NCBI GenBank assembly: GCA_963576735.1 | Contig: OY755178.1 | Span: forward strand, 2,294,001-2,358,000 | Length of the DNA: 64,000 nucleotides | Direction: 5' to 3' | Source: Bedellia somnulentella | Lineage: Eukaryota > Arthropoda > Insecta > Lepidoptera > Bedelliidae | Shown here: positions 17,322 through 29,187 of the stretch, piece by piece | How the letters are laid out: each line of letters opens with the position of its first letter | Position numbering within the stretch: the first letter of the stretch is position 1 | Made by a program: the position numbers and the translations under genes | Notes under the pieces: generated by a model | Seen by the model: only the letters and a program-made list of their open reading frames with translations | Database searches by the model: none | What the model was told of the DNA's origin: nothing

Positions 17322-18091
17322 GTGAGTATTCCCTCATTTTTACTGATTTTTCTTTGTATGTGTTTTTTAACTTTGATAATTTCAAAGGTTGAGTACTACC
17401 ACTTGAAGTTAACCATGGTATTTCAAATATTGATATACATGTGACAATACAATTTCACCATGACTCTTCAAATGTCTAGGGTTTAACTTAAAGATTACCC
17501 TTTTCACCTAAATAGTATTGTTAAAGATTGTTTATTTGTTCATCATGAACACTCTGTCAGCATCTCCAACAGAGGTGATTACTTCATTAATTAATTATCC
17601 GAATAACCTTAACACTTTATGGGTAATACTTGATAAAAAATCTACATTTAGTATATACCGGTGTAAAATCAAGTTTAATAAAAACCAAGAAAAAATATTT
17701 AGGTATCTTAAATTTGCCATTAGAATATTGATAGGTAGCTAAGCGCTAAAAATTGACATATCCTCAAACTTTAGGTTGGTGAGATGATTTAGGAGTATGA
17801 TTCAAGTATATGTGATAACTTGGAACATTTAACATAACACACAAACCTTTTCCATTTTACTTTACCTGACAGCTATAATACTTTTTATCCAAATTTTATT
17901 CAGCTGGATCAACACAGTAAATGGTCCAGTTTAAATATGAATGAAAATGTTTTCTATTTATTAATTTCTCTGACTATGCCTGGCCAAACTGATCTCAAAT
18001 GTATTTTCTGCAACACATCTTGGAATGAAAGGAAAATATTACATCCATTAATTATTATTATTTATTTTAATTTATTCAATAGTAAATTTAA
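17322..18091. other. Myosin intron 1, first 770 bp
   Basis: AT-rich, no repeat family recognised. Being nearest the promoter it could hold regulatory elements, but nothing specific is visible. Confidence 0.4.
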
Positions 18092-19062
18092 TCTATACTT
18101 ATAATAAATCTGTAGAGAGGTCAATTCTGTACATAAAATATATTTTCAAAATAACCATCAGGTGGTGATTAGGGATCGATACTGATGCCAAAAATGCAAT
18201 CAGTAAAATTTTTGTCTGTCTGTCTGTCTGTCTGTCTGTCGGTTTGTATGTTCCTTATGGAAACAAAAACTACTCGACGGATTTTAACGAAACTTGGTAC
18301 AATTATTCTTTATACACCTGCGCAGGTTTTTGTATACTTTCCAGCAGAGTAGTAAAGGGGAATTTTGGGTAATTTTGGGAAAAAGGGAGAAGTTACTCCA
18401 TTTTTTAAGCTTCCGTCGCGTGTGCAGCCTCAATGGTTAAACTTACATAGAAATCATGTGTGACGGAAATATTCTTCATAAAATTATCTAAAAAAAATCC
18501 CCAGCAGTTTATGTCTATCTTTTACGGTTGGCTCACAATAACACGTGTAATTCCTGATAGCTTAGCAGTTCGGATCATTCTGATTATATTTGTTTACTCT
18601 TACGTTTGTAAACGTCTCACTCATCCCTAATTTAAAAAAAGGTAACATTATTACCTATTCAATAAAAAAAGAATCATAGAAATCGGTAGACAAACACCGA
18701 AATTATACATAAAATAAGCCATCGCGCCCGTGATCAAAACCAAATCTTTACTAATTTACATATATATATTATACTAGATGGCGCGAGTAGTTGCATCTTA
18801 AATCACGTAATGATTTATTTTTTAGGTTGTTATAAATACTTCATAGCGTTTTATTTAAAAATTTGCTATTAAACGGAAATACTGAACCGTTCATCAAAGC
18901 GCATTTAAAATCACCAAACTACACTGTTTAGGGAGTGCTATAAATTTAATAAATTTAAAACATTGCGCTGAATTTCACAATGCTTGAGCAGTGACTGAAG
19001 AAAGAAACCCCAGATATTTAAAAAAACAACGCTACCCGTGCGAAGCTGGGACGATCCACTAG
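18092..19062 (+). mobile_element. Non-autonomous Helitron with both ends
   Basis: Begins TCTATACTTATAATAAATCT right after an A and ends ACGATCCACTAG right before a T, the A^T insertion pattern and TC...CTAG ends of Helitrons. Contains a (GTCT)n run at 18213-18241 followed by ACTCGACGGATTTTAACGAA, typical of lepidopteran microsatellite-bearing Helitrons, and a GC-rich 3' segment CTACCCGTGCGAAGCTGGGA. No Rep/helicase frame. Confidence 0.85.
18213..18241. repeat. (GTCT)n microsatellite inside the Helitron
   Basis: About seven uninterrupted tetranucleotide units; hitchhikes with the element rather than being an independent locus. Confidence 0.85.
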
Positions 19063-19384
19063 TTTAATAATAAAGGAAAATAGGGTATGGAATAACAAAC
19101 ATCTTTTTATAATAAAATGATGTTCCCCATATCATCGATATCATATCATATGATATCAATTGAACTCACAACATATACTTTAAATATAAACAGGCTTTTA
19201 CTCTTTGAAAAACATTTTATTTCATCATTTTATAATAAGAAAGATAAGTTAGTTTAAGTAACTCTTCCATTCTAAATAAAGCCATATAAAAGTTTGTATT
19301 CAGTATTAATTTTTAAAGCTAGTGTGGATATACACTCCTTTCCAGTCAATATTTTAATTTAAGAAATATATTGCTACCAATCTT

Positions 19385-19650
19385 AAATGCAGGTCTATAA
19401 GTCCCAAAAAAGGGAAAGCCAGAGCTTCATAACTGGTAATTTGTCAACCTCTGCAGGGCAAGCACGAGCCGTGTTTTAACTAGTTATCGCGTGGGATAAA
19501 GCAGCCATCTCTTACGCACTTACTTAGTATTGTATACTGCCATCTCATTCTAACCTTTATTGAGTTGATATAAGAGCGCTCGTGCTTGCCCTTCTGAAGT
19601 TGATTGGGGTTGGGGATAAGAAAGTAAATAAAGTTTAAGTAAGTTGCCAT
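19385..19650 (-). repeat. Family A copy, split by a 140-bp MITE
   Basis: Left part GCCAGAGCTTCATAACTGGT, right part GAAGTTGATTGGGGTTGGGG. The MITE at 19454-19593 sits in the block that normally reads CCTCAGCCACTTTTGG. Confidence 0.65.
19454..19593. mobile_element. MITE family D, copy 1 (140 bp)
   Basis: Terminal repeats AGGGCAAGCACGAGC and its complement. Flanked by CTG (19451-19453 and 19594-19596). Exactly the same length as copy 2 at 46140-46279, with a shared core TTAACTAGTTATCGCGTGGG. A 3-bp CWG target is inferred from the two copies together. Confidence 0.85.
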
Positions 19651-19754
19651 AAGACTGTCAACTGCCATGTGAAATAGAAGGCTAGGCTTTGAGTGTGTGT
19701 ATGATAAGAAAAAATTGAGAAGGTCATATAATACATACATACAAAAGTACTAAT

Positions 19755-19895
19755 GGCATTGTCACTTTCTATGATCCTGGGAAACCTCAGTATCATTTAC
19801 TTTCATTAATCTTTTCATACATGCACTATTTTTCTTCACCCTTAGGAATTCCTGTCTTTTTAAGCACATTGTCTTTGCAATCTAAATGTTTATCC
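19755..19895 (-). repeat. Family C fragment
   Basis: Diverged LINE tail: CTATGATCCTGGGAAACCTC, then CTTTTCATACATGCACTATT and TTTTTAAGCACATTG. Confidence 0.6.
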
Positions 19896-20312
19896 CAGTA
19901 ATACTATACTAACATTTCAGTATGTATATGTATGTTTTAATTTCATAGGTATAGGCTCTATTTTTGTATTTTGTCCATAGTTGTGAAGCTACTTTCAAAG
20001 CATGTTTCACATATTTTTTTATCAAGCATTACCAGTCACAGTTATTAACTATGTTTTCATTTAGGCGATAAAATTTTTGCAGCTTGGCTTACAGACAAAG
20101 AACAATACATAACATTTTCATGATTATTCAAACACTTTTATTTTTCCTGCTGTACTTAATAAAAACTAGTAAGCATTTTAAACAGGAATAGTTTATTTTT
20201 CTGGGATTGAAACTAGGTTCAATATTGTAGTATTCTTGTCAAAAATAATCGAACTTGAAATATACATTCCTTTACTCACGGCCATATATATAATACATCG
20301 TTAGAAGGGGAA

Positions 20313-20887
20313 TTATTATTATTATTGTTGGGCGCTAACCGCCTCAGGTTTCCGCACTTAACCCAGCTACGAGGTGGGCCATTGTACGTGGGCCATTTGG
20401 CCGTTTAAGTTTCCCAACCTAATTCAGACCAGAAGGACAAAAGCTTATCCAGGTCAGCCATTGCCTCTGATAGCGACTTTTTGGATCCGATGGTGTTATT
20501 TCGGATATCGGTTACTCCGTTGCATTCCTGGAGCACATGAGTGACCGTTTCGTCCGCCTCCATGCACGCACGGCACAGAGGGCTGTCGGTGATGCCTAGA
20601 GTGTGGAAGTGTTTGTTTAGGGCATAGTGCCCTGTGATAACACCCACTAGAGTTCGTAGATTTGGTCTGCTAAGGCGTAAGGCATATCTGGTCAGATTTT
20701 TCCTAAGAGTTGGCATTGCCTCTTTAGACTGTCTGCAGCCAGGCGTGCCTTGCCAACACGCGTTTGCTAGGGTTTGTGTGCGTTCCCTCAGCCACGTGCG
20801 CAGCTGATTGAATGGAAGAGGTATTATGGGTTCGGGTCCGTACAGAGACATAGCCGATCCCCCTCTAGCCAGCTCATAATACAGCAC
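20313..20887 (-). mobile_element. 5'-truncated LINE insertion with 27-bp target duplication
   Basis: 575 bp ending (minus strand) in an (AAT)n tail at about 20313-20329. The 27-bp direct repeats at 20286-20312 and 20888-20914 are identical. Related to but distinct from the LINE at 5279-11018, since the C-terminal protein remnants match in layout. 5' truncation is the usual outcome of aborted target-primed reverse transcription. Confidence 0.88.
20405..20887 (-). pseudogene. LINE ORF2 C-terminal remnant (post-RNase H region and CCHC)
   Basis: 161 codons open to the truncation point: ELARGGSA (end of RNase H), GPEPIIPLPFNQLRTW, TGHYALNKHFHTLGITDSPL and the CCHC segment CRACMEADETVTHVLQEC. Aligns by eye with the end of ORF2 at 10460-10934. 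Start and catalytic domains are missing because the copy is 5' truncated. Confidence 0.88.
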
Positions 20888-21020
20888 ATATATAATACAT
20901 CGTTAGAAGGGGAAACCACAGCTTTGGAATAAGAAATTCCTCAGCCACTTTTGGAAGATAGGCAAAGAAAGGTTTTTGGTGATGGGTCTCCCAACTGCTT
21001 CGCCCAAAAAATCACTTAAA

Positions 21021-21849
21021 TTTGAATGTAAAGAAGCATGAATATAAACACTTTTGCATGTATTTGAGTAGGAAGAATAAATGACATCACATGTTTGCAC
21101 AGACAATGCGCACTACTTCATATCGTTAAGTCAAGGATAACCAAAACTAAGCTTATCTTTAAGTACTATCAAGAGCTTTGTTAGCTTTACTATGTGGTGA
21201 TATAATTTAAGTTTTTTATTTTGTGCTTTTAATTTTTTTTTTGTCTGATTAGTATATCTTAAATGCAAATGGAAGTTACTTTATGGTTGTTCTATGCATT
21301 TTAGATTGTTAGGGTAGACAATCAACAAATTTTTCTTAAATTCAATGTGATTGATAGATGCACAATTAAATGCATCACACAAAGCTAGACTTAAGCATAA
21401 ACTGTATAAAGATGTCATCGGATACATCTCTACCAAAAATCATTGTTAGTATTGGCTCTAGAATCATGATTTTGGAGAGCTACTCCTAGGTTGATGGAGG
21501 CCACCACTCATAAACCATTAGCAAGGCACAAACCGTTTGGTAGTCTTGTGAATCAGCTGAATTCCAAAGGTTTGGATTAAGTTAGGGTATTCCTATGCCA
21601 CACTATGATATGATATGCACTATGCATTACGCAACAAACAATATTTCAATGAAAATTACATACATATACAAATCAAAAACTGTAGGGCCATAATAATACT
21701 AACAAGATCCTAATCAAAATCATGAAATAAAGTGATGAAACAAGTAGCTAATAATCCACTCACAAATAACCTAAAAAAAAACAAATACCAAAGTTGCCGC
21801 ATAACACACCCACTGGTGTAGTGCTATTTTTCACCAACACTGCACATTG
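21021..21849. other. Intron segment without recognised element
   Basis: AT-rich sequence; short open frames only, no family match noticed. Confidence 0.4.
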
Positions 21850-21980
21850 CAAATGACGTCCAATATTAAAAACGAATATCTCTCCACATACAAATGTTTG
21901 CCCTCAGTAGGATACGAACCCGCGACCTCCAGACCCAGTGTAACCTAACCACCAAACCACGGCCTTCGTCATTTATAATT
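21850..21980 (-). repeat. tRNA-derived SINE of a second type, fragment
   Basis: On the minus strand GGCCGTGGTTTGGTGGTTAG (box A-like) is followed by GGTCGCGGGTTCGTATCC (box B-like) with tRNA-like spacing, then a non-tRNA body. Distinct from family B. Not a functional tRNA: no acceptor-stem pairing is evident. Confidence 0.6.
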
Positions 21981-22192
21981 GACTATTCTATTCCATATAA
22001 GCCGTTGCGAATCGAGCACACTCTATGTAAGGCGAGACTTGTCTGGGGACAGATAGAGGCACTCTTTGTTTTCGTTGCTGGAGAGTCGTGAATGATAGAA
22101 CAGTATTGAAATTTGATATTCTACCTATACTCATGGCAATTTCAAATGATACTGAGTGTCAGTGTAGTATTGAGGTTTGATATTTGAGCTAT

Positions 22193-22395
22193 GCATAGTC
22201 ATGGCTATTCTAATGAGAGGTAGCCAGAGTTACTCTTACGCCCGATTTCTGAATTGAGTATTCCAGCTGAGAACAACTTAAGTATCGTTATGTCGCATTA
22301 AAATCTTAACAACTGAATGAGACAAAATGATACTTAAGTTGTTCTCAGCTTGAATACTCAATTCAGAAATCGGGCGTCAGCCACTTTGTTTTCGT
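22193..22395 (-). repeat. Family A fragment split by a 138-bp MITE
   Basis: GGCTATTCTAATGAGAGGTA and GCCAGAGTTACTCTTA to the left, TCAGCCACTTTG to the right of the MITE at 22239-22376. A diverged duplicate of its left part precedes it (about 22100-22190). Confidence 0.55.
22239..22376. mobile_element. Foldback MITE family E, copy 1 (138 bp)
   Basis: Near-complete palindrome: CGCCCGATTTCTGAATTGAG at the outside, arms running to ACTTAAGTATCGTT, and a short loop containing AAAATCTTAACAACTG. Same length as copy 2 at 50989-51126. Confidence 0.88.
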
Positions 22396-22422
22396 TTGAA
22401 GTTTGAAAACGATATGATTCCG

Positions 22423-22672
22423 TGTAGTGCCGGCTTAGAATGTCACTACCACTCTCTACCCACGGGTGCCGTAAGAGGCGCCTAAGGGTATGCCGCTTTT
22501 TAAAATGGTTTTTGTGCGATGCGGTCGGAGACCCATCACCAACGATACTTTACTTCTACCATCTTCTCCCCTGTCAACTTACAAATATGGCTGAGAAATT
22601 TCTAGCTCTGAAATTCTGGCTATCCCTTTGTGGGATTTATGGCCGTGAGTATAAGTAAGTATGTATGATTTG
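22423..22672 (+). repeat. Family A copy, full length, subfamily with ACCCACGGGTGCCG
   Basis: Starts GTGTAGTGCCGGCTTAGAAT; differs from most copies by TACCCACGGGTGCCGTAAGA instead of the TTCCGGTGGGTGTACG block, as does the copy at 53764. Confidence 0.82.
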
Positions 22673-22971
22673 CGAATAACACGTCGAGGTTTTTTTTATC
22701 GAGCTAGCAAGATAGGTTTTTATGTTATAATTATCCATTTGAATACGACTTAAATTGTTTGTGTAATATATATTTTTATTTAAATTCAGGTCAACAACAA
22801 AATAAATGCTAACACATAATAACCGCGTTATTGAAGAATCAGCTCATTTCTTTGTCTAATAAAATGCCTATTGCCTCATGTCGAAAATGCTTGTCATGGC
22901 TCAAACATAGTGAGCTAAATGTACGTGAGGGAATGGTTTTGAATAACACTATTGTCTTCGATTTACTTAGT

Positions 22972-23035
22972 TAAACCATTACTTTCTGTTGGGGTAGGCA
23001 GAGACTAGAGATGGTTGATTTCGACTTTGTACGAT
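22972..23035 (-). repeat. Family C fragment
   Basis: TTGGGGTAGGCAGAGACTAG followed by GACTTTGTACGATTC. Confidence 0.5.
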
Positions 23036-23350
23036 TCGGACATCTATAAAATTTTTTCGGGATGCAATATAGCCCTAATATTTCCCTTTGCAACGAAATG
23101 TTATTCACTAAACGTAATATAAACTTAAATTTAATTTATTTACCGTGGGTAACCAGGTTAAACGTCCTTAATAATTGCAAGAAGTAAGAAAAGCCATAAT
23201 AAAGAGAAATATCGTTCTGAAAACCTCCTCATTCGAAATTGCATAATTGTATTCCAGTTTTCATATTGTAACATAATAATAATTTTCATATTGTCTATTG
23301 TTAAATTTCACGGCCCATATTTCAGAAAGATCTTTTGTTCTGAACAAATA

Positions 23351-23612
23351 ACAGTGTTGGCTTAGAATAGCACTACCCCATTCTTCCCATGAGTAATCGT
23401 CGATCGTTTCTACCGTAGGGTATCGGGGCTTTTGAAGTGAATTTTGGAGTCGGAGGCCCATCACCAAAAACAGCTACAGTATTTTACAGTCTTTAACCTT
23501 TAAACCCCATTTTACTTTCAAAAGTAGCTGAAGAATTTTCTCATACTGCATCTCTGGGTACCCCTTATATGGTTTTATAGCCGTGAGTATATGTATGCAT
23601 ACCTTTATGCAA
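23351..23612 (+). repeat. Family A copy, diverged
   Basis: Starts CAGTGTTGGCTTAGAATAGC, ends GCCGTGAGTATATGTATGC. Confidence 0.72.
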
Positions 23613-24330
23613 CAAATATACAACTTTACTTATAATGCATACAGATATCGCATTGTTGCTAAATGCATCCTATTTATTCATCATTTCATGGATCATTAAT
23701 CGGGTACATTGATTGATCGATGACAATCGATACTTCGCCTATCTTTTCCGTAACCGACGAAAATAACTTTTCATCTCGATTTTCAATTGATTAAGGTACA
23801 TGTAAAGAGAGATTGACCACTGACCAGCCAAATTAAATTTCAATAACTTTCTGCGTCTTTCAGATAATCTTATTATTTGAACTTATATCTTATTGCAGTT
23901 GTACTTAGTACCTTTCATATGTTGAAAAACTTTATATCAATAAATATTTGTAACAGGACAGGCTTCTGCTGAAAAGAACTTGAACCTCTTGAATAAAAAT
24001 TAAATATATACATATGCCTACATTTTAACAAAATGACCAGCCGGTAAGTCTAAAATCCTATTGTAAAAGGGCTCTTAACCTTTGTGACCTCAGGTCATGA
24101 TTCTATGCATTTGCATACTTTTAGATGAAAACATTTGTTTACAATTCCAATAAAAACATACAAATACCATTAGTTCGATTAACACATATCTTTGATTTAC
24201 TTATTAACCTTAACGAATTTCTTATAATTAAGTTAGAAAGAATTTCATTAGAATTAGAAATGCTTAAAAGTGTAAGCCTGTTAGAGTTAATATCTTGTAA
24301 AAGTATTATAAGTTCGGGTTGAGATGAATG
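23613..24330. other. Intron segment without recognised element
   Basis: AT-rich sequence; nothing recognised. Confidence 0.4.
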
Positions 24331-24412
24331 TCAAGGTAAGCGCGGGGCGGGGGCCGGCCGAATCGCCGCGGTCGTTGACCCCGCGAGGGGGGAGCGGGGG
24401 GCGGCCCACGCG
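24331..24412. promoter_or_regulatory. CpG-rich patch in an AT-rich intron
   Basis: About 80 bp almost entirely G and C with about 15 CpG dinucleotides, including GCGCGGGGCGGGGGCCGGCC and CCCCGCGAGGGG. Flanks are about one-third GC. Just before it, ATGAATGTCAAG is followed by a good donor-like GTAAGC on the plus strand. Could be an alternative promoter or first exon, a transferred GC-rich fragment or an rDNA-spacer remnant. No rRNA core sequence was recognised. Confidence 0.4.
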
Positions 24413-24430
24413 AATACTTGTGTAACCTTC

Positions 24431-26554
24431 ACCACGGCGCTGGCGACCTGGTACTTTGCTCAGCCGGCATCTACTCCATTTTGGATGTTTGGACAAATAA
24501 AAAAATGAGTTATTTGCCTCTAAGTTTTTCTTCTAAGTGGTCACTTATTTTTCACTGTACACTGTGTACACACCAATACCTCGGGTGTGACCGTTTTTCT
24601 CTACTAACAAACATCAAATTGCTATGTGTGACCTAAAAATATATTTATTATTTTGCTTATCAAACTAAATAAAAATTAATATATATATATATATATATAT
24701 AGTATAATGGTGTAAAACTAATTAAAGTTTTAGTAACTAGCATTCCGCCTCAGCTTTGCACTATCAAACATTTTGGTTGTACAGGACTCTGTTAGGAGAT
24801 GACAAGATTATTCACAATACTTGCTTTAATTTATTTTCTTATTAAAAAACACTTATCAACAAACCTAAGATTACACAAATAAAGCCCACACACTTTGAAT
24901 TTTTTACTTCTTTATAATATCATAAATTAAATACACTTTCATACTATTTATGTTCACCTGGTACTTGTTGCGAAAAAAGTACACGATGTGCCGTTAAAAA
25001 AGACAGGGTTTCTTTACACTTTCATACTATTTTTCGGCCGCTAAATGAATAACTATTAAACAAAAAATTGCAATATGATTGATATGATTATTGTAACTAC
25101 ACTAATTTCAAAACTCGTAGCCTAATTAGCTCGTACCTCTATTTAATTAACTCGTAGCCTCTCTAAGGGAATTCTTTGCCCGGTATTGTACGTCTGATAA
25201 TGTACATTAGAAATGTCAAGAATATCCTAAAACATGTTTAAAAAATATTTTAATTTTATAATGTAGCTAAGCTGAGCTATCGTCTTAAGAGTCTGCAAAA
25301 TTATTGGCTAGCACATAGTCCTCATAGTCACCTTAACATAAAACAACAGATTGAATATGCCTTATTATTATTATACTCTTAAATAAAGAACTAGAACTGT
25401 TACTTAGTAAAGCAAAAAAATAGTACCAGACCGAACATTTCACATTGGGTTTAATTAATTCTCCAAAAAACCTGCGCAGCACCCATGTAACCGAGACGCA
25501 ATGCAATGCTCCATACATATTCTTTTACGTAACCTTCTGAAGAGCTCTGATACCCTAGTATACGGATGGCATTCTATGCTACCAATACTTTGTTTCTAAA
25601 ACTCGGTAACAAAAAACAGCATTTAATATAGTAATAAAATTAGCTGCATACTTGGACTTGGTTTTTTTTAACAGAACTTTTCGTGGGTAAAGATATGTGT
25701 ATGGGGTTTATTGTGTATTTAATAAGTTATCAATAAAACCAAGAACACTTTCGTTGATTTTTTATACTCAAATTTTCATATACTACACTTTTTTTCTTCT
25801 AAATAGGAAACTAGCTAGATCACAAGAAACTCTTGTTGATATCGCCTCGTTTAATTTGGTTCCCTGGTACTTTGATTAAATGCTGCCTCTACGCTTTCAT
25901 TTGATGCAGACCAAAATTAGTTTGGCGTCACGTTAAAATTACAAGACAGATTTTGATAAGATTGTATGTACTCTACATGACTAGTAGGTAGTCATTTCAC
26001 GAAGTAATGTTTTTCGAAGTTTAAGTTAGGCCTGCTCCCTATTTCTGCGACCCATCACATAAATACACTGTCCAGGCAAAAACAGCAAATACAAATTTTA
26101 TTTGAACAACCATCTGCCGTTTATTTTATTCTAAATTGTAATTTACGATAGGTTTATAATAATCGCTTATTTATGTCGGCGTGTTAATAAACGGTTTTCG
26201 CTAATTCCGAGTTTGTTATTTTTTCGTTGGCTATTTCTGCTATATGTTAATAGACTAAATCCGCAGATTTAAAATGCTCTTGAGTTATTTTTTGTATTAT
26301 TCAAATTATTATTAAACTAACACTTTCAACAGGTGGATGATTTTATTAAGGACAAAGGGTTTTTGTTATGATATATTTTTCTTATATATAAGTTGTTTCA
26401 TAAATTTATAATTTGCTGTAGATTAATGTAAGACACTGAAGAACTTACTAATCTCTTTTGAGAAACTTGATGCCATCAAACATATGAATAATGTCCAAAT
26501 ATTCACTTCGTTTGTTAAAAAGTTCTTACTGAAAAAACAATTTATATTAATCTT
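24431..26554. other. Intron segment, AT-rich
   Basis: Contains an (AT)n run at about 24680-24701. Otherwise no repeat family or coding motif recognised. Confidence 0.4.
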
Positions 26555-26738
26555 AAATTCCTCAGCCACTTTTGGAATTGCGTGGGGAAAAGATGGTGAA
26601 ATAAAGGTTTTTGGTGATGGGTCTCCCACCGCATCGCCCAAAAATCCCTTAAAAGCCCCAATACCGTTAGTCGCCTCTTACGATCACCCACGGGTAGAAA
26701 TGGGGTAGTGTTATTCTAAGCCGACACTACACGGCCAA
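26555..26738 (-). repeat. Family A partial copy
   Basis: From ATTCCTCAGCCACTTTTGG to GCCGACACTACACGG; missing the CATA end. Its head faces the copy at 26754. Confidence 0.78.
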
Positions 26739-26753
26739 CTTCAATTCCATTCA

Positions 26754-26845
26754 ATTCCAAAAGTGGCTGAGGAATTTATAATTCCTTGGCTCTGGCTACC
26801 CCTTCTAGGGAATTACAGCCGTGAGTATATGTATGTATGTATGTC
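26754..26845 (+). repeat. Family A 3' fragment, inverted relative to its neighbour
   Basis: TTCCAAAAGTGGCTGAGGAA to GTATATGTATGTATGTATG. Forms an inverted pair with 26555-26738. Confidence 0.75.
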
Positions 26846-27599
26846 TTAATCTTAAAATTAACGTTAACGACCTAAGTGAACGAGAAACGCCACGTACCAC
26901 GTATACGTGTTTTGTGCCTTTTCGGTTCTGCGTTGTTATGCAGACGAACAAAGGGAGTGTCGCATAGACAAGGGGCTGCAGTAATCTTTCAGTGGTTGTA
27001 TGTGCTTTATATCTAACAGTAGCTAAGCAAACTCATTCGGTGAAATCTTAAGAGGTTTTTGAGATATCGCTTCGTGTACATGCTTAGGCAGCACGTTTTT
27101 GTTACTAATGATATTATTTTTATTGCTTGTGTTTTTTTTTGTCTTTTGTGATTTAAATAAGTATATTTTTCTTACACTGGCAGCTTGGCTTGAATTTGCT
27201 AAGTGAGCAAATTATGTTAACAAATAAAAAGAAGGTTTAAAGTGATGTATAAATGATGCAGAGCAAAAGACTACATCGATCGAATCACAAAAATGTGATA
27301 TTCTAAGCCAGCACATCATGTACGGCAATCACATACGAGTAATTGTACATTTAAGCGAACTGCAATGAGACTAGTTGGATTGCGTCATACAAAACGGAAT
27401 ACAATATATTTAAAGAGACAGCCGTCACGAAATCTCCATTTAAAAACGACCCAGTGATTTCTGTCTTCTGTCATAAATATATTCGGAGGTAATGCCACCT
27501 GAATGTGAGGTAATCGCACACCAGATATGATGTAACGAGCATATTGAGTACGCGACCCTGTATTGTAGTGCTATTTATAGTTCCTATATTATCTTTAAC
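26846..27599. other. Intron segment without recognised element
   Basis: Nothing recognised except short simple sequence. Confidence 0.4.
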
Positions 27600-27880
27600 T
27601 TACTTAATTGTAGTCACGACCTTTTTTCCGTTGGGGTTGGAAGAGACTATCGAGTGCTACTTTTTTGAATCTTGTCAAGTCTCTTGTTACTTACCATACT
27701 TTCATCATTCTTCTCACTTCGCTTTCCCGCTTTTTAGAAAATTGACAATCCGTTCCTCAAAAGTCTTGTGTGGCCATCCTCTACCAACAATAACATTGCT
27801 CTATAAATCCTTTTCGAGACTTAACTCTCATATATCCGCTTGATGCACCCAAACCGCCTACACAATTCCTTTTCTACTTC
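27600..27880 (-). repeat. Family C copy, diverged
   Basis: TTGGGGTTGGAAGAGACTAT, GGCCATCCTCTACCAACAAT (the GRPRR-type segment on the minus strand) and GATGCACCCAAACCGCCTAC (the WFGH-type segment). Several stops; not coding now. Confidence 0.65.
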
Positions 27881-28257
27881 GGACACAACTTCATATTTTT
27901 CATTATTATAATGAAGTATCGTGATATAATCGGATGGGGTGGAGATGACATGAAAAATTATAGTAAGGTAAATGATTGTTGGTGATAGATCTCTTGCCTA
28001 ATAATCCTTGACTCCAGTCTTGGCCGAAATTAATAAAATGTTTCGTTCGTCTCCAGAATCTTGTACATTAAAGAAACAAACAAAGCAAATGTTTGATACC
28101 GATTCGAATAGACCGCCTTATTATCTTCGGCGGCGTGTAATGATACACATGAAATGATTCCAGTTTATTTGTGGAGTGTGCGTCATCAATCATCGTTGAT
28201 CTATCGCAGACAGAAACGCGCAGTTTCGGTTGAAAATATGAGTTTTTCATCGGTTTT

Positions 28258-28412
28258 TTACATATACTCACGGTCATAATTCCCAAAAAGGGCTAGCCAA
28301 AGCTTCAGAGCTAGTAACTCTTCAGCCACATTTGGAAGATGATAGGGGACATGATGGTAGAAATAAAGTATCGTTGGTGATGGGTCTCCAGCTGCAGCGC
28401 TCAAGAATTTAC
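28258..28412 (-). repeat. Family A partial copy, diverged
   Basis: ACATATACTCACGGTCATAA to GTGATGGGTCTCCAGCTGCA; truncated before its head. Confidence 0.7.
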
Positions 28413-29005
28413 TACATATCTAATTAATTGAAGTATTTCACTTTTGTTTCTTTAATTATATGCTTTTTTCATTACGCATTTTCTTTCGCCTCAGCATTTT
28501 CGTTTTGACTGAATCTTTACAACTCACAACACAGATTTTCATTCAGCACTAAACATAAAAGGCGTCCAATGTGTGTTTGAATTACAGTGAAAAACAATCT
28601 CTTTGACAATAATTAATATTAAACTAAGGACGTGTTTTGCCATATTGTCACCACGTGTCACTGAGCATTGTGTAAATAACCTAAAGTGAGTACAAATCAT
28701 CGCGGGAGACGATTTAGACAATGCGCTCCCGATTTCAGTGTCTTGACCTCTCACTTGCGTTATAAATGTACGAAATTGCACTTTAATGCAAACCAATAAG
28801 AGTGTTGTGTTTAGATACGATATTTTCTTTGTTTCAACCATTTCGCTTGATTAATATTGAATGATTCAGTGACATCGTATCGGTTTCGGACAAAGATTTC
28901 GATGGCGGTGTTTATAGTGTGATAGAGATATTTCGGCCTTGAGTGGGAGAAGGTTCAGATTCCATTTCAGTGGTGGGTTTTAATTCTTATTATTGTTTAA
29001 CTGTT
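28413..29005. other. Intron segment; one 100-codon open frame judged spurious
   Basis: A minus-strand frame at 28539-28841 has no recognisable motif, no domain-like pattern and AT-driven composition, so it is not called as a gene. Confidence 0.4.
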
Positions 29006-29187
29006 CGTACTCGTTCGTATTCGTACAAAACGGCGATAGGCCTGCCCCCTATCACGTGAGTACACTGTCCATGCAAAACGTGGGTACTCTGAACACCAGG
29101 TGACAAAGTCACTTGATGTTCAGAAGTATTAGTACCTCTGCCAACCCCTTCGGGGATATTCGGGTTTGAACGTTTATGTTTATGTTA
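29006..29187 (+). repeat. tRNA-SINE family B, 5'-truncated, 12-bp target duplication
   Basis: Flanked by TGTTTAACTGTT at 28994-29005 and 29188-29199. Starts in the middle of the family (TTCGTACAAAACGGCGATAG) and keeps the (TATGT)n tail: 5' truncation as in LINE-type retroposition. Confidence 0.88.

Larger units (their letters stand above)
20270..21020 (-). repeat. Family A copy, split by a LINE insertion
   Basis: Outer parts 20270-20312 (ACTCACGGCCATATATATAA) and 20888-21020 (through TGGGTCTCCCAACTGCTTCG). The copy carries the insertion of the 5'-truncated LINE at 20313-20887. Confidence 0.75.

Noticed and set aside
17518..17742. Open frame just downstream of myosin exon 1 as an alternative exon
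   Set aside because: AT-rich, no myosin similarity, no flanking splice pattern.
18213..18241. CRISPR-like or other regular repeat array
   Set aside because: Simple (GTCT)n microsatellite within a Helitron; no spacers.
28539..28841. 100-codon minus-strand open frame in myosin intron 1
   Set aside because: No motif, domain, splice context or composition suggesting coding.
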